Position numbers and translations under genes: made by a program | Notes under the pieces: model-generated | What the model was told of the DNA's origin: nothing | Databases searched by the model: none | Seen by the model: only the letters and a program-made list of their open reading frames with translations | Shown here: positions 1 to 10,578 of the stretch, piece by piece | Layout of the letters: every line of letters starts with the position of its first letter | How positions within the stretch are numbered: the first letter of the stretch is position 1 | Origin: Phlebopus portentosus | Taxonomy: Eukaryota > Basidiomycota > Agaricomycetes > Boletales > Boletinellaceae | Length of the DNA stretch: 64,000 nucleotides | Reading direction: 5' to 3' | Assembly (NCBI GenBank): GCA_037892935.1 | Contig: JAYXKI010000013.1 | Coordinates: forward strand, 868,001 to 932,000

Positions 1-3000
1 GGTCATCCCTCTTCTTGAGTTCGCGTTGAATACTATCTGACAGCATTCCGTCGTCATTGTCTAGGTCTACTCCCAGAACACCACCACGTCGATGACGGAG
101 GACGGAGACTCGTCGTTGCGCCGATGCACTCTGAAAATAGACATGAGAACCGACGAAAGCTTTACCGGTTGATCACTAACCTCGTTCATCATATCCTCTG
201 CATCGCCAGTGCTCAAACTACGTCCCGCACTCGGCGGCTGTCCAGATTTTCGTTTGCTCGCCGGACTCTCATCGATTAACTTTCCTGAAGCATCTCGTCT
301 CGGTGGTACGAAATATTCACCAGACTCACGCATTCGTGCCTCTTTGCGCTTCTCCTTGATCATCTCCTCGCGAGTCTGCCGCGCACTCTTCTCAGGTGTC
401 TTCGGCGGAAGCGGAGGGGGCGCATCCGTGTCCATATCATCGCTTTCTGCGGGCGACTCGGAGGAGGTTGCGAAGACAGTCTGCTCGAGCAAACCGGCGG
501 CTGAGCTAACACCCATCATTGATACCTCCGAAACACTTCGAGATATTGGCGGTCTCTCAGGTGTTGACGTTGTTGGCATAGTTGGCGGTGGTGCAGTGCC
601 CGAGCGTTGTAAAGGCGGCTTATCTCGAACCGACTCACGCAGGTTCGCAAGCAACTCCGTACTCTCCTCGGTAATGAGCTCCGTATCAGTCATGCTGACG
701 TCGCCCTCCTGGGGTGCAACGTCCACCTTCGCTCGAGAATCATTCCCGACGGAGGGTTCGACACCACTTGCGATGCTAACATCATCCACGAGCCTGTCGA
801 GTGCGCTGCGCATGTCCATATCACCGATATCAACTCCTGGTCGGTTAAAGTCGAATGATGAAGATACCAGCGAGCGACCAGAGACTATCTTTGCAGGCGC
901 AGATGGCGGCCGCTCATCAAAGTCATAGGTACGAGCCCGGCCGTGCTGGCCGACACGAGGTGGAGACGATATGGGTGCATCACGAGTAACGGGCAGACCC
1001 TCCACAGGTGGTTGAGGTACCGGTGCTGGACCATGCGAAGGACCAGCTGGCGATGGTGGAGCTGGCGAAGCTGAAGGAACGACAGATGGACGTGCTGGTG
1101 CAGGTGCAGGAAGAGAAGGCGATAGTGCTCTTTTTAACCGTTCTTCTAATGGTGGCCTTGACTGCGGGCGATCTATCTGAGAAGGCGTTGGAGGCAGTTG
1201 AGACAGTTCTTCCACCTCCATCTTGATATCTTCCCTTTCCGCCTCTTCAACCTTGGGCATTGACGATACCGAGGATGCAAGAGCCGGCGTGCCAAGTGGA
1301 CTATAGTTCTCCGCGGAGCGTTGCCGACTAAGCTTGCGCAGTACGTCTTCCCGGTTTATTCGAGGACTCATACTCCTTCGGCCGTCAGAGCCAACAAGGC
1401 TACTCGTACTTCCGATTTCACGCTGCGCGTACAGACCATTACTTCTCGGTGAATGAGGCGCAAAATCTGCGTTTTGATTCCCGTCGCCAACGGGAGACGA
1501 TGTTGGTGCTAGACCATCATGCTCTATCTCATGAGACCTGTGTGGTTCTGAGCGGATAGCGTCTGTTACCGTCCCTCCCGATCTGCTTGATTCTGTTCGT
1601 TCTCTCTCGTGTTCCTGATGAGGAATATCACGATCGTGCGATTCCTCGAAGTCCTCGCGCAAGCGAAGCCCAGAGACAATATTGTCCAGCGATTTATCTG
1701 ACCGCCCACCGAAAGAGAAGTCCTGTACGTGATCGTACGGCTCCCGCTCTTGAAACTGGTCGTGACCGTTATCGCTATACTCCAGTCCATCCTGCGGAGG
1801 AATCTCATGGAAGCTCGCCACGGACGTGTTCAAAGAAAGGTCCGGATCAACGTTCGCATGCTCGAAGTCGAGTTCTCCGAGCATACCAGATGTTTCACTG
1901 GTTGGTCCGAATACGTCTGTGGAATGAGTTTAAGTCGGAATGATTCAATCACGGATCAAGGATAAACAACGCACCATCATTGGAGAGTTTACTATCCTTA
2001 GAAGGCCCGCGGGGAGAGCTCGTTCGGACATCATCCAGATGCAAGTCAAATCTAGGTACGAGAGGGTCCTGAGATCCTTGCTTGACACAAGGCACAATGT
2101 CTTCCAGTGGGCTTGGAGGCATCATTTGTACATCGAAGTTGTCGCCTGACTCGTGCACCGCTCGTGCACGCTCCGTATGATGAGTACGACCAAGAGGGAT
2201 CCCATCCTCGTCAAGCTCTGTATCAGGTGGAAGTGCCAACTTCCCGTGAGAGCTAGGTCGAGGCGTCTCGAATGGCCGAGGAGTGCGATGGTCCGCATTC
2301 ACTATTTCTTGTCGCGGTGGTGTGGAGAAGAAGTCATCCTCAGCAGAGAAAGTGGGTGGCGGAAGCTCTAAGTGTGGTTCGTCATGTCGGTACGCTCGTG
2401 CGCGTTCTTCGTGATGCGGGCGACCGAGCGGAACACCATCTTCTGCTCCTCCGGGCATCATATCAACATCCGACACGATAGATGAAAGCGAGGCGGTATG
2501 CTGTTCCGGTGTCGATGGCTCGGCGAGATTATTGGCCTCTTTCAGCATTGATTCTACGAGGCCATTGATGCTGTCATTGAGCTCAGATGCATCGAAGAAC
2601 TCCGAAGTTTCGAGCGACACCTCTTGACTGGAGGTCTGCTGTGGCTCCGGCGTTCCGTATACGTCTTCATCGTCCGTGTCGAACACAGCATCCTCACAGC
2701 TGTCACGATCAAACTCAACAACATCGCACCGTTCATCGAACGTGACCGTCTTACGCCGTTCTCGACGCGGAGGCAAGTCGGCGATGGACGTTCCACTTGC
2801 ACCTGCGGACAATGAACGAGAACGCGGACCTAAGAGACGCGACTTTTGCACGAGCGACGACCGGGCCGGTGAACCTTGCAAAGCCGACGGCACAGGTGAT
2901 CGTCTCTCAAAGCCGGGCGAGGATGCAATCCGGGGTGGCGTCGGGTGCATTGGGGGTGTGCGCGGACGTTGTTCGCTTCCTCTGCTGTTCAACGACGAGT

Positions 3001-3757
3001 CTGTCTCCGTTGTTTCCGGGCTCGTTGAGTCGTCGGCCTTGGTTGGAAATTCGATGGCGATGGGCGCATTCATCTCCGTATACTCCTCCTGATTCCTCTC
3101 CTGGTTCAAGCCCTTGCTTTCCTTCGCTTCCTTGCCTGGACTCAAAAGTTGGCGAAATGGACTTCTGGACACAGGATTTTTCTCCACCAACCCCTGAAAC
3201 CCCCTCGACTGACGGCGCCGATAACCAAGCTCAGTCACGCGTTTCGCGTTCTCACTTTCCGCCTGCTGGATGAGCGACTCTGGACGCGGGCGTTTCTCAC
3301 CGCTGACCTTGCGTATAACGGGAACTACCGGACGCGTGTAGCTGCTGGGTGCGCTGGGTTGTTGACGCGGCCCAAGCTGCGTCTTGAACGGTGAGCGCGA
3401 GACAAGATTACTGGTGAATACGTGTTTATAGCTGTTGCTTGAACGACGAGCAACGACACGCGACGGGTCCTGCGCCCCGGGGTTCGGACTCGAGGATGAC
3501 GAGGGCGATAGCTGGTCGCGCTTCGCGATCCGAAGAGGGGTAATCGCGCTGGCCCAGCCTGCGGAGGACTCTTTGAGGATGCTGTCCTTCATTCTGTCCG
3601 CTCTTGGTCGAAGCGGTGTTGAGGGCGACGCGGAGGAGTGAGGGGGCGGGAGCGGCATTGCGGGCGCGACGACCGGATGTGAGCTGGAGCTGGAGCTGGA
3701 GCTGGTCGAGGATAAGGATGAGTGAGCGTTCTGGACAAAGTGTGTCCCACGATCCAA
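1..3757 (-). CDS. Large Ser/Pro-rich protein, partial; possible Bud4/anillin-like
   Basis: Three exons can be read: 3757-1975, 1916-181 and 130-1, the last running off the window, so the C-terminus is missing. The first intron (1917-1974) has a GTGCGT donor and CACAG acceptor, and the second (131-180, 50 nt) has GTTAGT and TTTTCAG; both keep frame. If the second intron is not removed the frame stops at 67. At least 1,216 residues are visible. The protein is mostly disordered: an N-terminal serine run, two SRSPF motifs (SNLVSRSPFK and KNPVSRSPFR), a conserved-looking VTFDERCDVVEFDRD segment, and two copies of a DG-V/I-PLGR-x-H-H-x-ERARA element. The last exon has RGGVLGVDLDNDDGMLSDS, which looks structured. 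The SRSPF and VTFDE features remind me of fungal Bud4/anillin-type septum proteins, whose PH domain would lie beyond the window edge. That family call is a guess; the exon model is firm. Confidence 0.75.
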
Positions 3758-4123
3758 ATACGGAAAAGCTCAAAGTCCAACCAACACCGCGCGTATGTCA
3801 CGTGGTCGCGTTCCTGTTATCCCCGACTTTATCCATTTTCATGCTCTCCTCTCTCGACGACGACAGAGGGCGTTCAAGCATACTGGGACTGTTCATGGTA
3901 GAATGCTTGGGAGTGGTATCCTAAGAGCGCTTGCTGGGCGTCTGCGTACTACTTGATACCCCATCCGTTATGTATCACTGATACCTGCGGCTTCTCCTGC
4001 GCATGTTCTCCTCGTGCAGGGTGTCGGATTCGAACGGCCGCTTCTATCGCCGGATTGCAACCTCTTTTTTAGCTGGCATTACGTCTGGACTCACTCCTCT
4101 GAACCTTCATACTCGAACAGCGG
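3758..4123. other. Intergenic, upstream of the 1-3757 gene
   Basis: No convincing gene seen. It should hold the promoter and 5' leader of the minus-strand Ser/Pro-rich gene and the 3' end of the short minus-strand ORF at 4124. A run resembling an inverted T-arm near 4025-4040 does not fold into a tRNA. Confidence 0.5.
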
Positions 4124-4363
4124 TTACAGCACGAATCCTCGGTCCGGCACGGCTGTATCGATAGGCTTTACACAGTTGATGGTGACCGAGGCTTCTTCCG
4201 CGTCGTCTATCAGCCCGGCCCATAGGCGGATCTCTGGTTTTACATATTGAAGACGCGAAGGACAGCAAAATAGTGCATGCTCGTCGTCATAATCAGATAG
4301 TACAATACGCTTGGGATCTGAAGAGTGATACATGATTTCGAGCACTTCAATAGATTCAATCAT
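4124..4363 (-). CDS. Hypothetical small protein, 79 residues
   Basis: An ATG-started frame of 79 codons begins MIESIEVLEIMYHSS and is acidic with few low-complexity stretches, so it looks like real protein rather than a shadow. It is divergent from KRI1, with only 155 bp between the two start codons, which fits a shared bidirectional promoter. No family is recognised. After the TAA stop the same frame continues PLFEYEGSEE before a second stop, which also looks coding; one C-to-T change (CAA to TAA) could have shortened the protein from about 90 residues. No intron is evident. Existence is moderately supported; function is unknown. Confidence 0.4.
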   Translation of the reverse strand: MIESIEVLEIMYHSSDPKRIVLSDYDDEHALFCCPSRLQYVKPEIRLWAGLIDDAEEASVTINCVKPIDTAVPDRGFVL

Positions 4364-4518
4364 ATCGAGTTATTTTTGATAAAGAACGTTCTGCCAAAAT
4401 CAAAGAGTCGAGGCTGTTGTCCCTTGTTTGCCCATACCCAGTCACGTGGCCGTCAAACTCCAAAATTTCGACGCGAAACTGACACTGCGACTATGTGACT
4501 TGTCATTTTGAGCCCAAA

Positions 4519-7093
4519 ATGCTATCCGACACCGAGTCTGATGGAGAGACGTTGCGGCAGTTGACTATAAATGAGCACTTTGCAAAAGCATACGCTCGCA
4601 AGAAGGAGCGTGAAGAGCTCGGGAGACGTGCGCCATTTCGTTCGTTTCCTGTTCTTCTCTGTCTTAATCCCACCTTGGCATTTTAAAATAATTCAGTGAA
4701 GGAAAAGTACGGATCTGATGCTGAGATCGTGCTTGATGAAAGCGAAGACTCGGAGGATACGGATGAGGATGAAGATGGCGAGGAGCTGACTCCTGCCGTG
4801 GACGCTGCTATCCTACGAACACTTGCACGGATCAAGCGCAAGGATCCTGATATTTATGATTCTAAGAAGGATGTCTTTGAAGGTGCGTGCTTCCGTCGTA
4901 CCTCTTTGCTTTTAGAGTCATACTTATAACAGGATTTTAGAGGAACAGCAAAAGACGAGGAGCTCGTTTTCGTTCAATACGAAGAAGGAAGAAAAGGTAC
5001 GTCGTCATTTAGCGAATCCTCAACCTTGCTTATGAACTTTCGTTCATGTGAATTTAGTCCAAACCACTGCATCTACGGCAACACATGCTTCAATCGCAAC
5101 TCCAATCCACCTCGCGTTCTCCATCTCCAGAACCGGTAGAACCGACGCACGTGGAGGAACAAGCGGCTCTCCGCAAGGAAACCATCTCGGTCTTTCACTC
5201 TGCTGTATCCCAAGGTCATACAAATGCGGATGACGGTGATGACGACGACATCCTTATACCGCGCGAGAAGACGAAAGACGAGATTGAACATGAGGAAGAA
5301 GAGTACCGTGCCTTCCTTGCGCGGAGGTTGGCGAGGATATCGGTGGACTTGTGAGCATTGAGCGAGGGGAGGGCTCGTCTGTCGAGGGAGGGAAAAGCCA
5401 GGATCGTGATGAGCAAGAGGCCGAAGAGAAGGGAAAAGTTGATAAGAAGAAGAAAAAGAAAAGGAAGGAGCGCAAATCGAAAGAAAAGGAGGATCATGAA
5501 TTTTTAATGAGGTGCGCGTCCTTTCTAGACATTCTCCTTATCTGGCAAAGACTCATCATCGCTTTTCTATAGTTACATCCTCAACCGTGGATGGATCGAC
5601 AAATCTGCACATAGAGTTCCGAAGTACGAGGAAGTCACAGGCTCGAAGAGCCAGAAGAAAGACAAGGCCAAGGAAGATGATGACGACGACGAAGAGGAGA
5701 ATGACTCGCGGAGAATAGACGTCGTCGCAAATGCTGCGTCTGACTATGAAGCCGAAAACTTTGATGAAGAGGAATTCGACGAAGTCGCCGAGACGTTCGA
5801 GAGTTCGTATAACTTCCGTTTCGAAGAACCGTAAGTTCATTCCATACTCATACTCTTTTTATGTTTTTAAAAAAAATCTTTGTTAAAATACTTGTTACTA
5901 GAAATGCTGCTGCGATAGCTACCCACCCTCGTGAAATCTCGTCGACGGTCCGGCGAGAGGAGAACCCACGCAAGGCGGCGAGGGAGAGGAAGAAGCAGCG
6001 CAAAGAGGAAAAACTACTGCAAAAGCGGGAAGAAGTGAAACGATTGAAGGCGCTCAAGATGAAAGAAATGCGCGAGAAGCTGGAGCGAATTGGGAAGGAA
6101 GGCGGGAAGAGTGCGGATGACGAAGGTAAGCATTTCCCAACTCCTTTCGAATCGCATTTTACACAACATAATGATATGATATGTCATTATTTAACGGCTA
6201 TTATCTTTGCAGCTCTTCAGCAACTTGACCTGGAGGGTGATTGGGACCCTGAGGCACACGATCGACAAATGGCTGGTATTTACGGTGAAGACGAGCCCCA
6301 AGGCGAGGAGGACGTAGATCTCGAAAAACCTACATGGGATGACGACATCGACATCACCGACATCGTACCACCCGAACCCGAACCTCAACCCGAGGCTGGA
6401 CCATCTAAGAAGAGAAAGAAGGACAAGAAAAAGAAGAAAAAGAAAGGTGATGACGCTGATGAAGAAGAGGATGGAGTGGACGCCGACGAGATGGACGCGG
6501 ACCTCCCCTCTAAATCCAACTCCAAACTTTCCAAAAAGGTACCCGATTCAGAGATGGACGATGTGTACGCGCTGGAATTCAACGACCTCGTCGGGGACAT
6601 ACCCACGCGGTTCAAATATACACCGGTGCTACCAGACTCCTACGGGCTGAGCGCGACGGAGATCCTCCTCGCCGATGACGCGGAGCTTAATAATCTGGTC
6701 GGGTTGAGGAAGGTTGCTGCGCCGTATAGGAAAGACCGGGGACGCGCTTGGGATCCGAAGAGGGGGGAGAAGTTGAAAGAATTTAGGAAGAAGTTGGGAG
6801 AGAGCAGTGCGGTCGGCGGGGCTGGCGGTGGTGGTGAAGGCGGCAGATTAAATGGAAATGTTGAAGGTGAAGGTGAGGGTGCGGGGATGAAGGGGAAGAG
6901 GAAAGGGAAGAAGGAAAGACAAAAGGCGAAGCTGACTACTGCTATCATGTCGGAGGAGGATCCATCATCTATACCTCAGAACGATAAGGTTGGTCGTGAG
7001 GAAATACGGACGGAAGTTGGCGGTGAACCTGCTGCGAAGAAGCGAAAACGCCGGCACAAGGGTTCGGGATCTGCTCTAGTAGGGCATGGCTGA
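4519..7093 (+). CDS. KRI1: KRI1-like nucleolar ribosome assembly factor (frame interrupted once)
   Basis: Exons 4519-4627, 4697-4882, 4941-4996, 5058-5511, 5573-5830, 5902-6125 and 6213-7093, all with GT-AG introns of 58-87 nt. The product matches the Kri1 family, nucleolar proteins required for 40S subunit synthesis with Krr1. Diagnostic pieces in order: an N-terminal LTINEHFAKAY with acidic blocks, KPLHLRQHML, an EKTKDE-x-EEEEYR stretch, NRGWIDK, a basic coiled region (about residues 320-380), and the C-terminal Kri1 domain with EFNDLVGDIPTRFKY and LLADDAELN. Acidic and Lys-rich runs such as DKKKKKKRKERK are nuclear/nucleolar signals. The exon lengths sum to 2168 nt, one short of a multiple of three. 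The break is at about 5320-5330: upstream reads FLARRLARISVDL-stop, whereas one added G would give FLAREVGEDIGGLVSIE and continue. See findings. Confidence 0.93.
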
Positions 7094-7518
7094 TTTACGA
7101 CAAGTATACCTGTTACAAGTCCGGCAAGAGTAATATTTTCTATCATCCGCTATCCTTCACTGTCTATACTGTCTACCATTCGATTAAGTCAAACACTTTC
7201 TTTATCAGCATGTTCTGAGTCTATGCAAGGAATAAATGACGAATAAGATTGACATGAAATTAAATTGTAATTAGTTATAGAACACTGCTTCCTGAAGCGT
7301 ATAACTACCTTGAACTACACTTCTGCTCTGGACTGTGTCCAACGAAGTCGATGCTTACAATAACCTCAGCTCATAAATTGTAATACGATACCATCGTGAA
7401 CGATGGAGCATGCGCGCAGTTCTCCGGTTCTAGTTATCCAAAAATCATGAATATCAATCTTGGCCAAATACCGATTAACAGACTCAGTTAAGCCATCCTC
7501 ACGCTCTAGAGAGTTCGT
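7094..7518. other. Convergent intergenic, KRI1 and COX14 3' ends
   Basis: About 425 bp of AT-rich sequence between two convergent genes. It should contain both 3' UTRs and polyadenylation sites; no coding frame or repeat was seen. Confidence 0.55.
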
Positions 7519-7941
7519 TCAAGATTGAGTCTGACGTGAGTTGACAATCCTTTGGGCTGCTTCTGCAAGTGCCTTCTCATCGATCTAAGAAGAAAAGATG
7601 TGTTATTACGTAAATCAACCTTTACGGTTTTTTTTGAAGTGAACGAACCTCTTTTCCTTCTCGACGAGCGGCCTCTTTTTGCTTTTCCATCTCCGAAGCA
7701 AGCTGAGAGACGATTAGAGCAATGAGCATGAGAGAGAATCGCAACCGTTATACCTCTGTACGCACACAAAATGTGTTAATTATTCACCAAAGTAGTACAA
7801 GAAACACGCACCTTTCCCTCTTCGCAAAGTACCTCTGTGAACCTGTACACCCGTAAGGATGCCTAGAGCACCAAGGCCGACGAGGCCAAATAGGAATGTC
7901 CTGTGTAGTACGTCTACGACTGGCATGCGCATCGCTGGCAT
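7519..7941 (-). CDS. COX14: COX14-like small mitochondrial membrane protein
   Basis: The start is the first ATG in frame (MPAMRMPVVD); no ATG lies further upstream in that frame. Exons are 7941-7812, a 2-nt exon 7755-7754, 7702-7649 and 7584-7519, giving 83 residues. One transmembrane helix (LFGLVGLGALGILTGV) follows a DVLHR motif, and a charged helical tail ends the protein (LASEMEKQKEAARREGKE, then IDEKALAEAAQR). Length, single helix and the D-x-LHR start match fungal Cox14, an inner-membrane factor that coordinates Cox1 translation with cytochrome oxidase assembly. The family call rests on size and the short motif, so another small mitochondrial assembly protein is possible. The 2-nt exon is needed to link the membrane part and the tail in frame: CAG, then AG, then GTATAA. 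Confidence 0.6.
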
Positions 7942-8129
7942 CAGCCTGAGAGCACTGGATAACTCGAGGCGAGCCAAACTGGGGTGCAAAGAGAAGTGTT
8001 GTTGACTGCTGGGGGAGTTAGTCAGTGGTGCCCCAAAATGGGAATTTATTATGTAAAAATACTGAAGTACTTAACGATCGCGTGCCGCGTCACTACCACT
8101 CAGGCCCTCCTCTCTTCCAGTCTTCTACC

Positions 8130-9738
8130 ATGGTCGCCATACGATCCTTTACTTTCCTCTCCCTGGCAGCCCTTGCGCTCGCCACCCCTCTCTCCACATC
8201 CCCCGATGGTGCCGCGCGCCGCTATGAGCGCCCATATCCCATTGCTCCTCTCCATCACCCGGGTGTGCCCGCTCACAGAGTCATCAACGACTCCTACATC
8301 GTCATGTTCAAAGACGGCGTCCACCCCGCTGCTTTGGAGAACCACTTCAATTTCCTCGAGGAGGCGCATGCAGAATCGCCCTTGATGGGTTAGAGGGCGG
8401 CTTGAAGCATGTTTGGGATGCCCACATCAAGGGCTATGCTGGCTATTTCTCGCGTGATACCATTGAGCGTATCCGTCGACAGCCGGAGGTCGACTACATT
8501 GAGCACGACCAGATGGTCTACGCGCTTGAGACGCAGAAGTCTGCTCCATGGGTATTTACCCTTTTTTTACCTTTTGTTCGTATTTGCCGCTTGAACTGAC
8601 GCAATTTTAACAGGGGCTTGCGCGAGTCAGTCATAAGGCCAGGTTGAACTTCAGTACTTTCACTCGTTATGAGTATGACAAGCATGGTGGCGAGGGCGTT
8701 AATGTCTATGTTGTTGATACCGGTATATACATTAACCACACCGAGTTCGAGGGCCGCGCGAAGTGGGGTAAGACTATCCCGCAGAACGACGAGGACATTG
8801 ATGGCAACGGTCATGGTACTCACTGTGCCGGGACAATTGCTTCCAAGAAATATGGTGTTGCCAAGGCTGCGACAGTCACAGCAGTCAAGGTGCTCGGTAC
8901 CAACGGCAGTGGAACGATGTCTGACGTCGTCGCTGGCGTCGTTTGGGCAGCTACTGACGCCGTAAAGGCTAAAGCTGCTGCGGAAGCCGAGGTCAAGGCA
9001 ACCGGCAAGACGAAGTACAAGGGTTCCGTCGCAAACATGTCGCTCGGTGGCGGGAAGTCGCAGGCTCTCGATGACACTGTCAACAAAGCCGTTAAAGCTG
9101 GTCTTCACTTCGCTGTGGCGGCAGGTAATGACAATCGTGACGCTTGCGACTACTCACCTGCATCTGCCGAGAACGCCGTCACTGTTGGCGCTTCCACTGT
9201 TACAGACGAGCGCGCATACTTCTCTAACCACGGCGAGTGCGTCGATGTCTTCGCGCCTGGTCTTAACATCCTTTCCACTTGGAATTCTGGACCGTACGCC
9301 GTCAACACCATCTCGGGTACGAGCATGGCGTCACCTCACACCGCCGGTCTTCTCGCGTACCTCTTGTCGATCTACCCATCGTCGACATTCAATCCAGCTC
9401 TCGGCGACCTTTCCGTACCGGCGCTCAAGGGTGAACAGATGTCAGTTTCCTCACTTCTCGTACAGGGTTATGCTCGCGCGTACATCTATCTTCCCGGCTG
9501 GCTTTCGCGCGTTCTTCCTGAGCCCTCGTTCTTTGGTGGCGACGACGAACAGGTTGCGCCCATCCCGGCGACGCTCACACCCGAGCAGCTCAAGAAGGCT
9601 CTTATCGCTCTTGCTACTCCCGACAAGCTCGAGGATGCCCAACTTCCTTCAGGAACGCCCAACTTGATCATCTTTAACAACGCGACAGATGAGGCGGGTC
9701 GAAGCTGGATCATCGATGAGCTCTTCCCGACTCTCTAA
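8130..9738 (+). CDS. Subtilisin-like serine protease, S8A, cerevisin/proteinase K type (frame interrupted once)
   Basis: Exons 8130-8551 and 8614-9738. A signal peptide (MVAIRSFTFLSLAALALA) is followed by an I9 inhibitor propeptide (NDSYIVMFKDGV to DYIEHDQMVYAL) and the mature protease. The catalytic triad is intact: Asp in YVVDTGI (about residue 176), His in GHGTHCAG (about 208) and Ser in SGTSMASPH (about 378); the oxyanion Asn is in AAGNDN. The long insert after the Ser region (about 9390-9600, with LTPEQLKKALIALAT) is typical of basidiomycete vacuolar protease B-like enzymes. Role: secreted or vacuolar protein breakdown. The two exons total one base too few: at 8382-8384 the propeptide reads AESPLMG-stop, while one added base gives AESPLDGLEGGLKHVWDAH and continues. 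Everything else is intact, so it is probably functional in the living fungus. Confidence 0.93.
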
Positions 9739-10578
9739 GCACTCGTGCCAGCTCGCGTCAGTATTCGCGATTGCACTGGTCTGGGTATCAGACTCAGTAG
9801 TCTTCTGAAGTTTGCTTAGGATGAAGGGTGATGGATGGATGGGTGTTGCATGTTGCGTTCGGAATGCCCTAATGCCCTTACGCTGTTTACTCTGTTCTTC
9901 GTTTGTTTAAGTCTCTGATAATTAACGCAACAACAACAACAACCGTTTCGTCACGCAGATACGATCCAATTTAGTTTCATGTGTTTGAGTGTCTCCCGCC
10001 TGTTTGCTGTCTCCCATTATCCTGTCACAATCTTGATCCACCTCGCATAAATCTATACATCTCTGTGTCTTGTTCGTTGTATACTAGCATTTCGTAGCTT
10101 CAATACTTCGTTGAACATGGATATGCGATAGACGCCTGAACTTGTTCATAAAAGAAGAGAGATTAACTTGGAGATGAGTCTTGATGTTTGTTCCGCATCA
10201 TGCATGTGATTACAAGTATGGATCCGGTCTTCACCGGGCTGGGGACAAGTTGTCAGAACTATATTTTACAGGCGCGTATAGTTGTACAGTGCATATATCG
10301 TGAGTTAGGATTATCCGAAAGCTACAGAGGAGTCATGGTGATGAAGGGTATATCGTACATAAAACGGGATACATCGATGAGGGGACGACAAGCCATTAGG
10401 GAAATGGAAGACGAAAAGCGACGCCGCATCAAGCGGCATAGTTCATAAGAACGATAGCAAAATTCAAGAACAAAACCGACACTGAAGCAGAAACGAAACG
10501 AACGAGACAAATCGCATACGCATACGCGCAAGCACTGTACTTGTATAGAACCCTATCACCAACCCTCAACGCTCTCAT
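9739..10578. other. Convergent intergenic, protease and LRR gene 3' ends
   Basis: About 840 bp with the two 3' UTRs, a short CAA repeat and stretches of CT/AG-rich low complexity. No gene was recognised. Confidence 0.5.
9928..9942. repeat. (CAA)5 microsatellite
   Basis: Five perfect CAA units downstream of the subtilase stop codon, in its probable 3' UTR. Confidence 0.8.

Noticed and set aside
209..928. 239-codon plus-strand frame opposite the left-edge gene
   Set aside because: Shadow of the minus-strand exon; the Ser-rich composition follows from the opposite strand, and the minus frame has proper introns and repeated motifs.
4020..4060. GGATTCGAAC-like stretch resembling a minus-strand tRNA T-arm
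   Set aside because: The T-stem has mismatches and no anticodon arm or acceptor stem of proper length could be found.
5861..7093. Independent gene starting at the ATG of 5861
   Set aside because: It is the C-terminal part of KRI1 read through an 87-nt intron that happens to be a multiple of three.
8518..9108. 196-codon minus-strand frame opposite the subtilase
   Set aside because: Overlaps the catalytic core of the protease on the other strand; no features of its own.
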